A DNA stretch of 22,227 nt from Thermoplasmata archaeon. Lineage in GTDB: Archaea > Thermoplasmatota > Thermoplasmata > UBA10834. The position numbers were made by a program, and so were the translations under genes. The notes below the pieces were generated by a model. That model worked only from the letters and a program-made list of their open reading frames with translations, made no database searches and was not told the origin of the DNA. Of this stretch, positions 15,619-21,924 are shown in pieces; the first letter of the stretch is position 1, and the number at the start of each line of letters is the position of its first letter. The stretch is taken from assembly GCA_025457845.1 (NCBI GenBank), contig JALOTO010000004.1, positions 1 to 22,227 of the forward strand. Reading direction: 5' to 3'.

Positions 15619-16800
15619 ATGCCGAAATCTCTCATTGAGGGTGCTCTCAGCGGCGCCCCTGAGGACAACGTGAGCAATGCACAGGGCCCGCCCCAGCCGA
15701 AGACACAGGAGGACCTCGAGATCGAGAGGATCGCCGAGGGGCTCAACGTCTGCATCAAGCTCGTAGGGTGCGGAGGCGCGGGCACGAACACGGTCAACAG
15801 GTGCAAGGAGGACGGCCTCTCGGGCATCGAGATGCTGGCCATCAACACCGATGCGAAACATCTTCTGACGGTCAAGGCCGACAGGAAGATGCTGATAGGC
15901 AAAGTCCTCACCAAAGGCCTCGGGGCTGGCGCAAGGCCCGAGGTCGGGGAGAGGGCCGCGATGGAGAACGAGCGCGACATCAAGGACTGGCTGAAGGACG
16001 GCCAGATCGTGTTCGTCACCGCGGGGATGGGCGGCGGCACGGGGACCAGCAGCTCGTTCGTCGTCGCTCGCCTGGCCAAGGAGTCCCACGCCCTCACCGT
16101 CGGGGTCGTCACGATACCGTTCAAATCCGAGGGCGACCTCAGGATGGAGAACGCGATGGAGGGTCTCAGGAAGCTCACTAAGGTCTGCGACACGACCATC
16201 GTCGTCCCGAACGACACGCTCATCGAGCTCGTCCCGAGGCTGCCCGTCCAGGCGGCGTTCAAGGTCGCGGACGAACTGCTCCTCCAGACCATCCGTGGGC
16301 TCACCGAAATGCTCACCCGCGCGGGCCTTGTCAACGTCGACTACGCCGACCTCAAGACCATCTTGAACGAGGGCGGCGTCTCCCTGATAGGCGTCGGCGA
16401 GTCCGAGAGCGAGCCCGGCGGGGACAGGATGCAGGACGCCGTCGAGGAGGCGATGAACTCGCCCCTGCTCGGGAGGATAGACCTGAAGGAGGCGAAGGGC
16501 GCGCTCATACGCGTCGTCGGAGGGCCGGACATGAACATCGAGGAGGCGGCCAAGGCGGCCGAGATCGTCACCGAGCACATACGCCCTGGTGGCCGGCTGA
16601 TATGGGGCTGCTCCGTCGAACCGGACATGAAGGGCAAGGTCAAGATCCTCCTCATAGTGACGGGCGCGCGCTCGCAGTACATACTCATGCGGGACGGCGA
16701 GGACCAAGTGATGGCGCCGACGCAGCAGGACTACCGCGGCTACGTCAACGTCCCGCCGTCGGTGCACGAGGACAAGGACCTCTCCATGTTCGTGAGATGA
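15619..16800 (+). CDS. ftsZ: Cell division protein FtsZ (tubulin/FtsZ GTPase)
   Basis: FtsZ polymerises with GTP into the division ring at midcell. This 393-residue protein has a disordered N-terminal tail (about 1-40), the nucleotide-binding block GCGGAGTNTVNR, the tubulin signature AGMGGGTGT (135-143), IPFKSEGDLRMENA, and the T7 loop NVDYADLKT (239-247) whose aspartates complete the GTPase site of the next subunit. The tail ends in KDLSMFVR, resembling the short C-terminal peptide that binds SepF in archaea. After GGGTGT the usual G-A/S-A-P is S144-S145-S146-F147, which is unusual. The start is set by the TATA box at 15578; no strong ribosome-binding site is visible, and ATG-CAC-TAA at 15611 overlaps the start. 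The gene stands alone and is convergent with feoB, 27 bases away. Confidence 0.93.
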   Translation: MPKSLIEGALSGAPEDNVSNAQGPPQPKTQEDLEIERIAEGLNVCIKLVGCGGAGTNTVNRCKEDGLSGIEMLAINTDAKHLLTVKADRKMLIGKVLTKGLGAGARPEVGERAAMENERDIKDWLKDGQIVFVTAGMGGGTGTSSSFVVARLAKESHALTVGVVTIPFKSEGDLRMENAMEGLRKLTKVCDTTIVVPNDTLIELVPRLPVQAAFKVADELLLQTIRGLTEMLTRAGLVNVDYADLKTILNEGGVSLIGVGESESEPGGDRMQDAVEEAMNSPLLGRIDLKEAKGALIRVVGGPDMNIEEAAKAAEIVTEHIRPGGRLIWGCSVEPDMKGKVKILLIVTGARSQYILMRDGEDQVMAPTQQDYRGYVNVPPSVHEDKDLSMFVR

Positions 16801-16827
16801 GCGCGGTCCATCATCGAGACCTCAGCT

Positions 16828-18735
16828 TCAGAACGCGCTGAGGATGATGTTCGCGAGGCCGCCCAGTGCCAACGCCAGGGCTATCGAGGCCGCTGCGACG
16901 ATGGCGGTGCTCCTGGTCCCGAACTCCTTGACCAGCACGGCGAGTGCCGCCAGGCAGGGCATGAACACCGCCATGACAAGGGCGAAGACGAACATCTGGT
17001 CGGGGGTCAGCACCATCGCCAGATCGCTAGTCCCGAAGAGGACGATGAGCATCTGAAGGGCCATCTCCTTCCTCAGGAGGCCGAACACGAGGGCTATGAC
17101 CGTCACCGCAGGGAGGCCTAGCCAGACGGTCATGAACGGCTCCGCCGGGCCGACGATCTCCTGGAGCCATCCGACGGCCATCAGCACCTCGAGCACTATG
17201 CTGCCGGCCAGCAGCAGCGGGAATGCGATGGTGAGGAACTCCTTGATCCTGAGATAGGTCTTCTCTACGGTCAGCCTGGCCGAAGGCCACCGGAGGTCGG
17301 GTATCTCCACGAACAGCCCGGTCGGTTCGAACTTGATGGTCCTGTGCATCGCGTAGCCCAGGACGACCAGCATCACCCCGAGGACCGCGTAGATGGCGAG
17401 CGCCCAGAGGACTCCGGCGTGGTTCCCGACGGTTCCGATGATTATCGCGGTCTGGGCCGAGCACGGGACCGCGATGGTGATCAGAGTCGCGAGTATGAGC
17501 CGTTCCCTCCTCGACCCCATCGCCCTCGTGGCTAGTATCGCAGGGACGTTGCACCCGAATCCGACGACCATGGGGATGACCGCCCGGCCGTGGAGCCCGA
17601 GCCTGTGCATGACCCCGTCGAGCAGGGAGACGACCCTGACGAGGTAGCCGCTGTCCTCGAGCAGGGAGAGCATCACGTAGAAGAGGAGTATGTAGGGCAC
17701 CACGAGGGCCAGCATCGCCTCGATGCTCAGGTAGATCCCCTCGAGCATCCCAGAGGCGAAGTCGTTCCCCGCGTCCTCCTCGAGCCCGTCGAAGAACCCG
17801 CGTGCGGCATCCTGGTATGCGCCGACCAGGACGCCCTCGATCGCTCCGCCGACGAAGATGAGCGTGAGGAAGACCGCCGCGAGGACGGCGAGCAGGATGG
17901 GGATGCCAGTCGCAGGTCTGAGGGTGAGGTCTGCGATGGTGTTCCTCCTCGTCCTGCCGGCTGGGCCGCTGCCTATGACCTCCTTCGCGATCCTCCCGGC
18001 CTCCCCGAACCTGTCCCTCTGGATGTGGACTACTATGTCCTCCCCGTGCTCCTTCAGGAACTCCTCCCTGAATGCTGAGGCGGCATCCCGTAGCTCCTTG
18101 GATGCCTTGCCGACGATGTTCTCGTCGCCTGCGAGCAGCCTGATCGCGACGGCCCTCAGCGGTATGTCCCAGTCCTTCTCATGGAGCATCGGGGACATCC
18201 TCGCGACCATCTTCTCGATGTGGGAGTCGTATCTGACCTTGAACCGGCTGCGACGGCGCATCTGGACGGAAGTGTAGAGGAGCGAGTCGATCCCCTCGCC
18301 CTTGGTGGCCACCGTGGGGATCACGGGCATCATCAGTATGCGCTCCAGCCTGGCCACGTCGATGTCCTGCCTGTTCCTCCTCACCATGTCGAACATGTTG
18401 AGGGCGGCGACGACGTTGTGGCCGGACTCGATCAGCTCGAACAGGAAGACCAGGTTCCTCTCCAGCCTTGTGGCGTCCAGGACGGCCACGACCGTATGAG
18501 GCCTCCTCTCGTAGAGGAGCCTGGTCGCGACGCGCTCATCTTCGGTGTTCCCTGCCAGGGAGTAGGTCCCGGGCAGGTCTATCACCGTGATGGTGCTGTC
18601 CATGAACTTGGCCTTGCCCTCCTCGAACTCGACCGTGGTCCCCGGGTAGTTCGCGCTTATCACGCCGACCCCGGTCAGCTTGCTGAAGATCAAGCTCTTC
18701 CCGACGTTCGGGTTGCCGGCCAGAGCGATCTCCAT
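16828..18735 (-). CDS. feoB: Ferrous iron transport protein B (FeoB)
   Basis: FeoB imports Fe(II) through a membrane domain controlled by a cytoplasmic G domain. The 635-residue protein begins directly with the G1 motif GNPNVGKS, then shows the G2-region YPGTT, G3 DLPG and G4 NMFD. A helical GDI region follows (about 165-270). The membrane part carries two Gate domains with the conserved VVGFGCNVPAILATR and a PCSAQ motif, the latter close to the usual PCSAR. It is somewhat short but complete. The ATG follows the ribosome-binding site TAGGAGG, which overlaps the stop codon of the upstream DtxR-FeoA gene. The two are therefore surely cotranscribed and possibly translationally coupled. Expression should follow iron through the upstream dyad. 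Confidence 0.96.
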   Translation of the reverse strand: MEIALAGNPNVGKSLIFSKLTGVGVISANYPGTTVEFEEGKAKFMDSTITVIDLPGTYSLAGNTEDERVATRLLYERRPHTVVAVLDATRLERNLVFLFELIESGHNVVAALNMFDMVRRNRQDIDVARLERILMMPVIPTVATKGEGIDSLLYTSVQMRRRSRFKVRYDSHIEKMVARMSPMLHEKDWDIPLRAVAIRLLAGDENIVGKASKELRDAASAFREEFLKEHGEDIVVHIQRDRFGEAGRIAKEVIGSGPAGRTRRNTIADLTLRPATGIPILLAVLAAVFLTLIFVGGAIEGVLVGAYQDAARGFFDGLEEDAGNDFASGMLEGIYLSIEAMLALVVPYILLFYVMLSLLEDSGYLVRVVSLLDGVMHRLGLHGRAVIPMVVGFGCNVPAILATRAMGSRRERLILATLITIAVPCSAQTAIIIGTVGNHAGVLWALAIYAVLGVMLVVLGYAMHRTIKFEPTGLFVEIPDLRWPSARLTVEKTYLRIKEFLTIAFPLLLAGSIVLEVLMAVGWLQEIVGPAEPFMTVWLGLPAVTVIALVFGLLRKEMALQMLIVLFGTSDLAMVLTPDQMFVFALVMAVFMPCLAALAVLVKEFGTRSTAIVAAASIALALALGGLANIILSAF

Positions 18736-18747
18736 GGTCTAGTCCTC

Positions 18748-19416
18748 CTAGGTCGGCCTCACAACATGGAGGGTGGCGCCGATGTCCCTGGCGATGGCCA
18801 CCTTCGTCCCCTTGAGGTCGACTATGATGGGCCCGCCCATCGGGACCTTCTTCTCTATCGTGACCTCGCTCCCGGGGACGAACCCCATGGCGAGTATCCT
18901 GCAGAGCTCGTCCCTGCTCCTCGAGGCGAGATGGGAGATCGTGCCCGTCTCGCCCTCCTTCAGGCTGTCCAAGGGGACTGTGTCCGAGGTGCACTCCTCA
19001 CACGCCCTCCTCATGTCGCACTTGGGGATCCTCTTCCCGTGGGGGCACTCGACCGGCCGGTTCATCATCCTGCAGAGCTGGTGCTCCGCCTCGTCGGTCA
19101 GGGCGTGCTCCATCTTGCATGCCTGGTCGTGCCTCGCCTTGCCCCTTATCCCCACCAGGTCGTTGAGGAACCTCTCCAGCAGCCTGTGCCTGCGGGCGAC
19201 CTTCCTCGCGATCTTCATCCCCTTCGGCTTCAGGACCGCGCCCTTGTACGGGACATGGGTGAGGTACCCCTCCTCGGAGAGCTTCCGCAGCATCTCTGTG
19301 ACAGACGACGGCGAGACCTTCAGCACCTGCGCTATCTCGGATGTCTTCGCCGTGCCGCCCTCCTCCGTCAGGGTGTAGACGGTCTTGAGGTACTGTTCCT
19401 TGCTCTCCTCGTCCAT
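18748..19416 (-). CDS. DtxR/MntR-family metal-dependent repressor with C-terminal FeoA domain
   Basis: The 222-residue protein has a winged-helix DNA-binding domain (about 1-65; TAKTSEIAQVLKVSPSSVTEML is the helix-turn-helix region). A metal-binding dimerisation domain follows (about 66-140), with RHRLLERFL, and with the CPHGKRIP motif and a Cys cluster (CDMRRACEEC). The last part is a FeoA/SH3-like domain (about 147-222, with ILAMGFVPGSEVTI and LKGTKVAIARDIGATL). Members repress iron or manganese genes when loaded with Fe(II) or Mn(II). MDEESKEQ is chosen over the ATG six codons earlier because the TATA box at 19441-19448 predicts transcription starting almost exactly there. A DtxR-type dyad lies between. 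feoB follows after 12 bases, so it probably controls its own operon. No separate feoA is seen; the fused domain may do that job (inference). Confidence 0.93.
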   Translation of the reverse strand: MDEESKEQYLKTVYTLTEEGGTAKTSEIAQVLKVSPSSVTEMLRKLSEEGYLTHVPYKGAVLKPKGMKIARKVARRHRLLERFLNDLVGIRGKARHDQACKMEHALTDEAEHQLCRMMNRPVECPHGKRIPKCDMRRACEECTSDTVPLDSLKEGETGTISHLASRSRDELCRILAMGFVPGSEVTIEKKVPMGGPIIVDLKGTKVAIARDIGATLHVVRPT

Positions 19417-19426
19417 CGGACGAGAA

Positions 19427-19440
19427 TTAGGCATACCTAA
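19427..19440. promoter_or_regulatory. DtxR-type operator dyad TTAGGCATACCTAA
   Basis: Five-base arms TTAGG and CCTAA in perfect dyad symmetry around CATA match the half-sites of the bacterial DtxR/IdeR box. It lies immediately downstream of the TATA box and before the predicted start of the DtxR-FeoA/feoB operon, where a bound repressor would block transcription initiation. Confidence 0.65.
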
Positions 19441-19448
19441 ATTATAAA
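19441..19448 (-). promoter_or_regulatory. TATA box for the DtxR-FeoA/feoB operon
   Basis: On the minus strand TTTATAAT abuts the DtxR dyad. It predicts a start near 19419, within a few bases of the ATG at 19416, hence a leaderless or nearly leaderless mRNA. Confidence 0.6.
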
Positions 19449-19482
19449 TCTATCTCCTCAGGGCGGCGGAAAGAGCGGGTGC

Positions 19483-20010
19483 CTACCTGCGCCCCATGCG
19501 GTCCGCCAGGACCTTGTGCTCCGCCCTCTGGAGGATGACCTCGAGGGTCGATGCCGTCATGTCGAGCCTGCGGGCGAGGGCCTTGACCGTCACCCTCCTC
19601 GGGACGTCGAAGTACCCGAGGTCCAGGGCGAGCTGCAGGACGGCCTCCTGGTCCTTGGTCAGCCCCCGCGCGGTCCTCATGTCGGTGACCTCCTCTATCA
19701 CGACCACGCAGCCGCGGCCCATGGTCGCCTTGACGAGCGAGTCCAGGGAGGACGTGCTGGGCGCCATCACAGTCCACTGCATGACCCCGTCCATCCTGAA
19801 CTCGGCGGAGTCGATGTAGCAGCCGGATCCCTTGACCACATCGCAGGTGTTGCAGGTATCTCCCTTCATGTCGACGAAGCTGTCCACGCCGTCGTCGCCG
19901 TCGAGGACGCATCCCGCCATGTCAGACAGCGCCTCGGCGAGGTCGTCAGATCTGGTAAGTGGGCAGTCTACCCCTTTCGGCAGCCGCAGCACGAGCCTTA
20001 CTGCCCTCAT
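19483..20010 (-). CDS. Bat/HTH_10-type archaeal transcription regulator with Cys-containing N-terminal sensor region
   Basis: The 175-residue protein ends in a helix-turn-helix of the archaeal bacterioopsin-activator type (about 117-168): LTKDQEAVLQLALDLGYFDVP, then VTVKALARRLDMTASTLEVILQRAE. The N-terminal region (1-110) is not recognised. It has Cys16, Cys34, a CNTC pair (53/56), Cys64 and Cys101; the cluster 53-56-64 could bind a metal, heme or sense redox state, which is inference. The ATG has a GGGAGA ribosome-binding site nearby. It lies 66 bases upstream of the iron operon on the same strand, but that operon has its own promoter. The target genes are unknown; direct repeats at its predicted transcription start hint at self-regulation. 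Confidence 0.8.
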   Translation of the reverse strand: MRAVRLVLRLPKGVDCPLTRSDDLAEALSDMAGCVLDGDDGVDSFVDMKGDTCNTCDVVKGSGCYIDSAEFRMDGVMQWTVMAPSTSSLDSLVKATMGRGCVVVIEEVTDMRTARGLTKDQEAVLQLALDLGYFDVPRRVTVKALARRLDMTASTLEVILQRAEHKVLADRMGRR

Positions 20011-20038
20011 GCCAAAGTCTCCCGTCTCGTGGGGTTAC

Positions 20039-20054
20039 ATGCAACAAATGCAAC
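20039..20054. repeat. Direct repeat ATGCAAC-AA-ATGCAAC near the HTH_10 gene start
   Basis: Two exact 7-base copies with a 9-base period lie over the predicted transcription start of the HTH_10 gene (TATA at 20071). This suits a binding site for a regulator, possibly its own product. Confidence 0.4.
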
Positions 20055-20070
20055 CGGCAGCAGCCCGCCC

Positions 20071-20076
20071 ATATAC
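20071..20076 (-). promoter_or_regulatory. TATA-like element for the HTH_10 regulator
   Basis: On the minus strand GTATAT predicts a start near 20047 and a leader of about 37 bases. The rest of the 219-base spacer (20077-20229) shows no other element that I can support. Confidence 0.35.
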
Positions 20077-20229
20077 TGGGTCTAGGGACGGCATGCGTAT
20101 GAATGTTGTCGCTGACATGTGCGCTCGTCCACACATACACGTCGGTCCATTGACAAAAGGAAAGCCAGGCCGTGTCCAGGCGGCACCGGGGCCGGCTGGA
20201 CGACGGTCAGAGGTTTGCGTCCGGGTAGT

Positions 20230-20562
20230 TCAGATGCGCTCGAGGACGTAGATAGCCGCGTCGTCGGTCTCCTTCGGCCTCTCGGAGAACTTGTAGAGCT
20301 TCCCGAGCTTGTTCAGGAGGTCCTGTCTCTTCTCTCCTGGCTTCGCCTCGAGGTCGTACTCGAGGAAGGCCAACGGGATGTCCTTGACCTTGGTGCTCGT
20401 GGCTAGTATGATGTGCGCCTTGAACTTCTTCTTCGGGCTGGTGACCTCGACAGGTTCGTCGGGGAAGTACTTCAGATCTCCCCTGTGTATCCTGATGGTC
20501 GCGAATACGCGGTCGTCGAGCTTCTTCCAGTCCTGCGAGAACGGCATCGTGCGGACCTTCAT
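20230..20562 (-). CDS. Small conserved-looking protein, ASCH-like (PUA-related) fold suspected
   Basis: A 110-residue soluble protein without membrane segments or signal peptide. The N-terminal pattern DDRVFATIR followed by a beta-rich segment (VEVTSPKKKFKAHIILATSTKVKDIPLAFLEYDL) resembles ASCH domains, which often carry a T-x-R segment and are proposed to bind RNA. The identification is by pattern only. The C-terminus is helical and charged. The ATG has a GGGAA element 7 bases upstream, and a weak TATA-like AATTAAC is near 20600. It is divergent from the GrpB-family gene across a spacer with two strong dyads. No function can be given with confidence. Confidence 0.6.
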   Translation of the reverse strand: MKVRTMPFSQDWKKLDDRVFATIRIHRGDLKYFPDEPVEVTSPKKKFKAHIILATSTKVKDIPLAFLEYDLEAKPGEKRQDLLNKLGKLYKFSERPKETDDAAIYVLERI

Positions 20563-20611
20563 GTCATTTCCCTGCTTCGGGGTTAGCGTTCCAAGTAGTT
20601 AATTGTTGCCT

Positions 20612-20627
20612 GAGAACAACCGTTCTC
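20612..20627. repeat. Inverted repeat GAGAAC-AACC-GTTCTC
   Basis: Perfect 6-base arms around AACC in the divergent spacer. It is closer to the ASCH-like gene and just upstream of its weak TATA-like element. Its AACC centre is the same as in the neighbouring dyad at 20648. Confidence 0.45.
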
Positions 20628-20647
20628 GGCGTGGGGCCGATGTACTG

Positions 20648-20667
20648 ACCTGTCCAACCGGACAGGT
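20648..20667. promoter_or_regulatory. Inverted repeat ACCTGTCC-AACC-GGACAGGT abutting the GrpB-gene TATA box
   Basis: Perfect 8-base arms around AACC. The right arm runs into TTTATC, the probable TATA box, and so covers the TFB-recognition position. This is a good geometry for an operator. Confidence 0.55.
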
Positions 20668-20672
20668 TTATC
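20667..20672 (+). promoter_or_regulatory. TATA-like element for the GrpB-family gene
   Basis: TTTATC is centred about 27 bases before GTG 20696, so transcription would start at or next to the start codon, giving a leaderless mRNA. Confidence 0.45.
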
Positions 20673-20695
20673 TCCATCCTCCGCGATGGCGTCGC

Positions 20696-21220
20696 GTGTC
20701 ACCTGGGACCGAACCAGAACTCGAGCCGGTGGACCTGTCCCCCAGCGATGCGGCCTGGCCGGCCAAGTTCGAGTCCGAGAGGGCGGCCCTCGCCAAGGCC
20801 CTCGGTATCACCGCGGAGATACACCACATAGGCAGCACGGCCGTGGCGGGCCTCAAGGCGAAGCCGGTCATAGACATCCTGGTCGCGGTCGAGTCGCTGG
20901 ATTCGCCGAAGGACCTCGTGGATGCGCTTTCGAGCCTCGGTTACACCCACCAGTCGCACGATGACGACGCTCACAGGCTGTTCTTCAGGAAAGGCTCCCC
21001 GAGGGAGTACCACGTCCACGTCGTGAAGGTCAACAGCTGGACCTACTGGAGGCACCTGCTCTTCAGGGACATACTCAGGTCCGATCCCCGTGCCCGGGAG
21101 GAATACACCCGTCTCAAGGAGGAACTCGCTGGCACATTCCGCGACGACAGGGGGGCGTACACCGGCGGCAAGGGCGAGTTCATCGACCGCAAGGTCGCCG
21201 AGAGGGTCCGTAGACGGTGA
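20696..21220 (+). CDS. GrpB/UPF0157-family protein (nucleotidyltransferase-like fold)
   Basis: The protein of about 174 residues matches the GrpB family along its length: a DAAWPAKFESERAAL start block, the hallmark IHHIGSTAVAGLKAKPVIDI segment of the nucleotidyltransferase-like fold, HVHVV, and a C-terminal RDILRSDPRAREEYTRLKEE helix typical of the family. Some members are linked to dephospho-CoA kinase proteins, but the biochemical role is not settled. The start is uncertain. GTG 20696 is chosen because a TATA-like element predicts transcription beginning there; a TTG at 20603 in the same frame would lie upstream of the dyad and promoter, and GTG 20729 is a shorter option just before the conserved region. 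It is convergent with the Spo0M-like gene. Confidence 0.85.
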   Translation: MSPGTEPELEPVDLSPSDAAWPAKFESERAALAKALGITAEIHHIGSTAVAGLKAKPVIDILVAVESLDSPKDLVDALSSLGYTHQSHDDDAHRLFFRKGSPREYHVHVVKVNSWTYWRHLLFRDILRSDPRAREEYTRLKEELAGTFRDDRGAYTGGKGEFIDRKVAERVRRR

Positions 21221-21293
21221 GGTCATCGCCTCGGGACGATCCTGGGCGTTGAGAAGCATGTGAAGGGTGATTGGGGTTTGAGGGTTTGGCCGG

Positions 21294-21305
21294 GGCCTGC
21301 AGGCC
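21294..21305. terminator. GGCCTGCAGGCC palindrome directly after the Spo0M-like gene stop
   Basis: A perfect 12-base palindrome touches the stop codon of the minus-strand gene, in the 85-base convergent spacer. It parallels the larger palindrome at the protease stop. No T-run follows; a role in 3'-end formation is a guess. Confidence 0.25.
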
Positions 21306-21746
21306 TCACCTGATCTCCACGACCTGGAAACCGGAGTCCGGATCGTTGCCGAACGCCTCGAGCCTGCCCCTGATCCTCCACTCGTGCCGGACCTGGCCGC
21401 TGTAGGACGGCTGTCCCATCGGTATCTGGATGGTCGCCTCGAAGGTCTTGGTCTCGTTCGGCTGGAGAGTGAACGCAGGGGCGATCGGTATCGCCTGCTT
21501 GACCGTCTCCCCGTGGACCTGGGTCGTCTGGCCACAGTGCTTGCACTTGACCTGGCCGTTCTCCTCGGCGTGGAGGTCGACGAAGACTCCGCCGGACTTG
21601 ACCTCCTTGCCCATCGACATGACGGTCACCTTGACCGGAATCGCGTCCCCGGGCTTCAGGAGCTGACGGGGGTATTCGAGGCTCACCTTCGCAGATCCGC
21701 CAGTTACCGCGGATCCCACAGACTTCATCTTGTCCAAGATCCCCAT
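21306..21746 (-). CDS. Spo0M-like arrestin-fold protein with a CxxC insert
   Basis: The 146-residue protein resembles the N-terminal arrestin-like half of Spo0M (sporulation control) proteins: a short amphipathic start (MGILDKMKSVGSAV), KVSLEYPRQLLKPGDAIPVKVTV, and a TFEATIQIP..PSYSGQVRHEWRIRGRL segment typical of the second beta sheet. A loop carries Cys68-x-x-Cys71 followed by GQT, which could bind zinc with another residue or partner. Arrestin-fold proteins usually act as adaptors at membranes, but the role in archaea is unknown. ATG 21746 is chosen because GGTGA sits 5 bases upstream; a GTG three codons earlier overlaps that site. The gene has its own TATA box. Assignment is by pattern. 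Confidence 0.7.
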   Translation of the reverse strand: MGILDKMKSVGSAVTGGSAKVSLEYPRQLLKPGDAIPVKVTVMSMGKEVKSGGVFVDLHAEENGQVKCKHCGQTTQVHGETVKQAIPIAPAFTLQPNETKTFEATIQIPMGQPSYSGQVRHEWRIRGRLEAFGNDPDSGFQVVEIR

Positions 21747-21783
21747 GAGGGTCACCGTTGAGGGGAGAGTTTGGAGAGGGACG

Positions 21784-21790
21784 TATATAT
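21784..21790 (-). promoter_or_regulatory. TATA box for the Spo0M-like gene
   Basis: On the minus strand ATATATA is centred about 41 bases before the ATG, predicting a leader of about 15 bases that contains the GGTGA ribosome-binding site. Confidence 0.55.
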
Positions 21791-21832
21791 CGGTGGCGTC
21801 GCCGGTCTCAAATCTGATAACCCTGGAGCCAG

Positions 21833-21852
21833 GATGTCACGGCGATGTCACG
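21833..21852. repeat. Direct repeat GATGTCAC with 12-base period
   Basis: Two exact 8-base copies are separated by CGGC, between two divergent promoters (21784 minus strand, 21884 plus strand). It may be a regulator site or chance. Confidence 0.3.
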
Positions 21853-21883
21853 GCCCCATATGGCTCACGCTCTGTCGCCACAT

Positions 21884-21889
21884 TTATCC
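21884..21889 (+). promoter_or_regulatory. TATA-like element for the terminal membrane-protein gene
   Basis: TTTATC predicts a start near 21912, right before the GGAGG ribosome-binding site at 21913-21917, the same compact arrangement seen for the permease gene. Confidence 0.45.
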
Positions 21890-21924
21890 CCATAGACGAC
21901 GGTTCGCGGGGCGGAGGCGGGGGA

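Noticed and set aside
14838..16334. Minus-strand ORF of 498 codons
   Set aside because: It runs antisense through the end of the DASS gene and most of ftsZ, with low-complexity composition and no domain resemblance.
15781..16660. Call as CetZ or another tubulin-like non-FtsZ protein
   Set aside because: The T7 loop NVDYADLKT, the nucleotide block and the C-terminal peptide are those of FtsZ, despite the unusual SSSF after the signature.
15616..16767. Minus-strand ORF of 383 codons opposite ftsZ
   Set aside because: It mirrors ftsZ exactly and shows the skewed Asp/Arg/Val composition of a shadow frame.
18181..19440. Plus-strand ORF of 419 codons
   Set aside because: It is antisense to feoB and the DtxR-FeoA gene, both of which are clearly recognisable.
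20603..20695. N-terminal extension of the GrpB-family protein from TTG 20603
   Set aside because: It would place the start upstream of the dyad and TATA-like element and adds residues with no similarity to the family.
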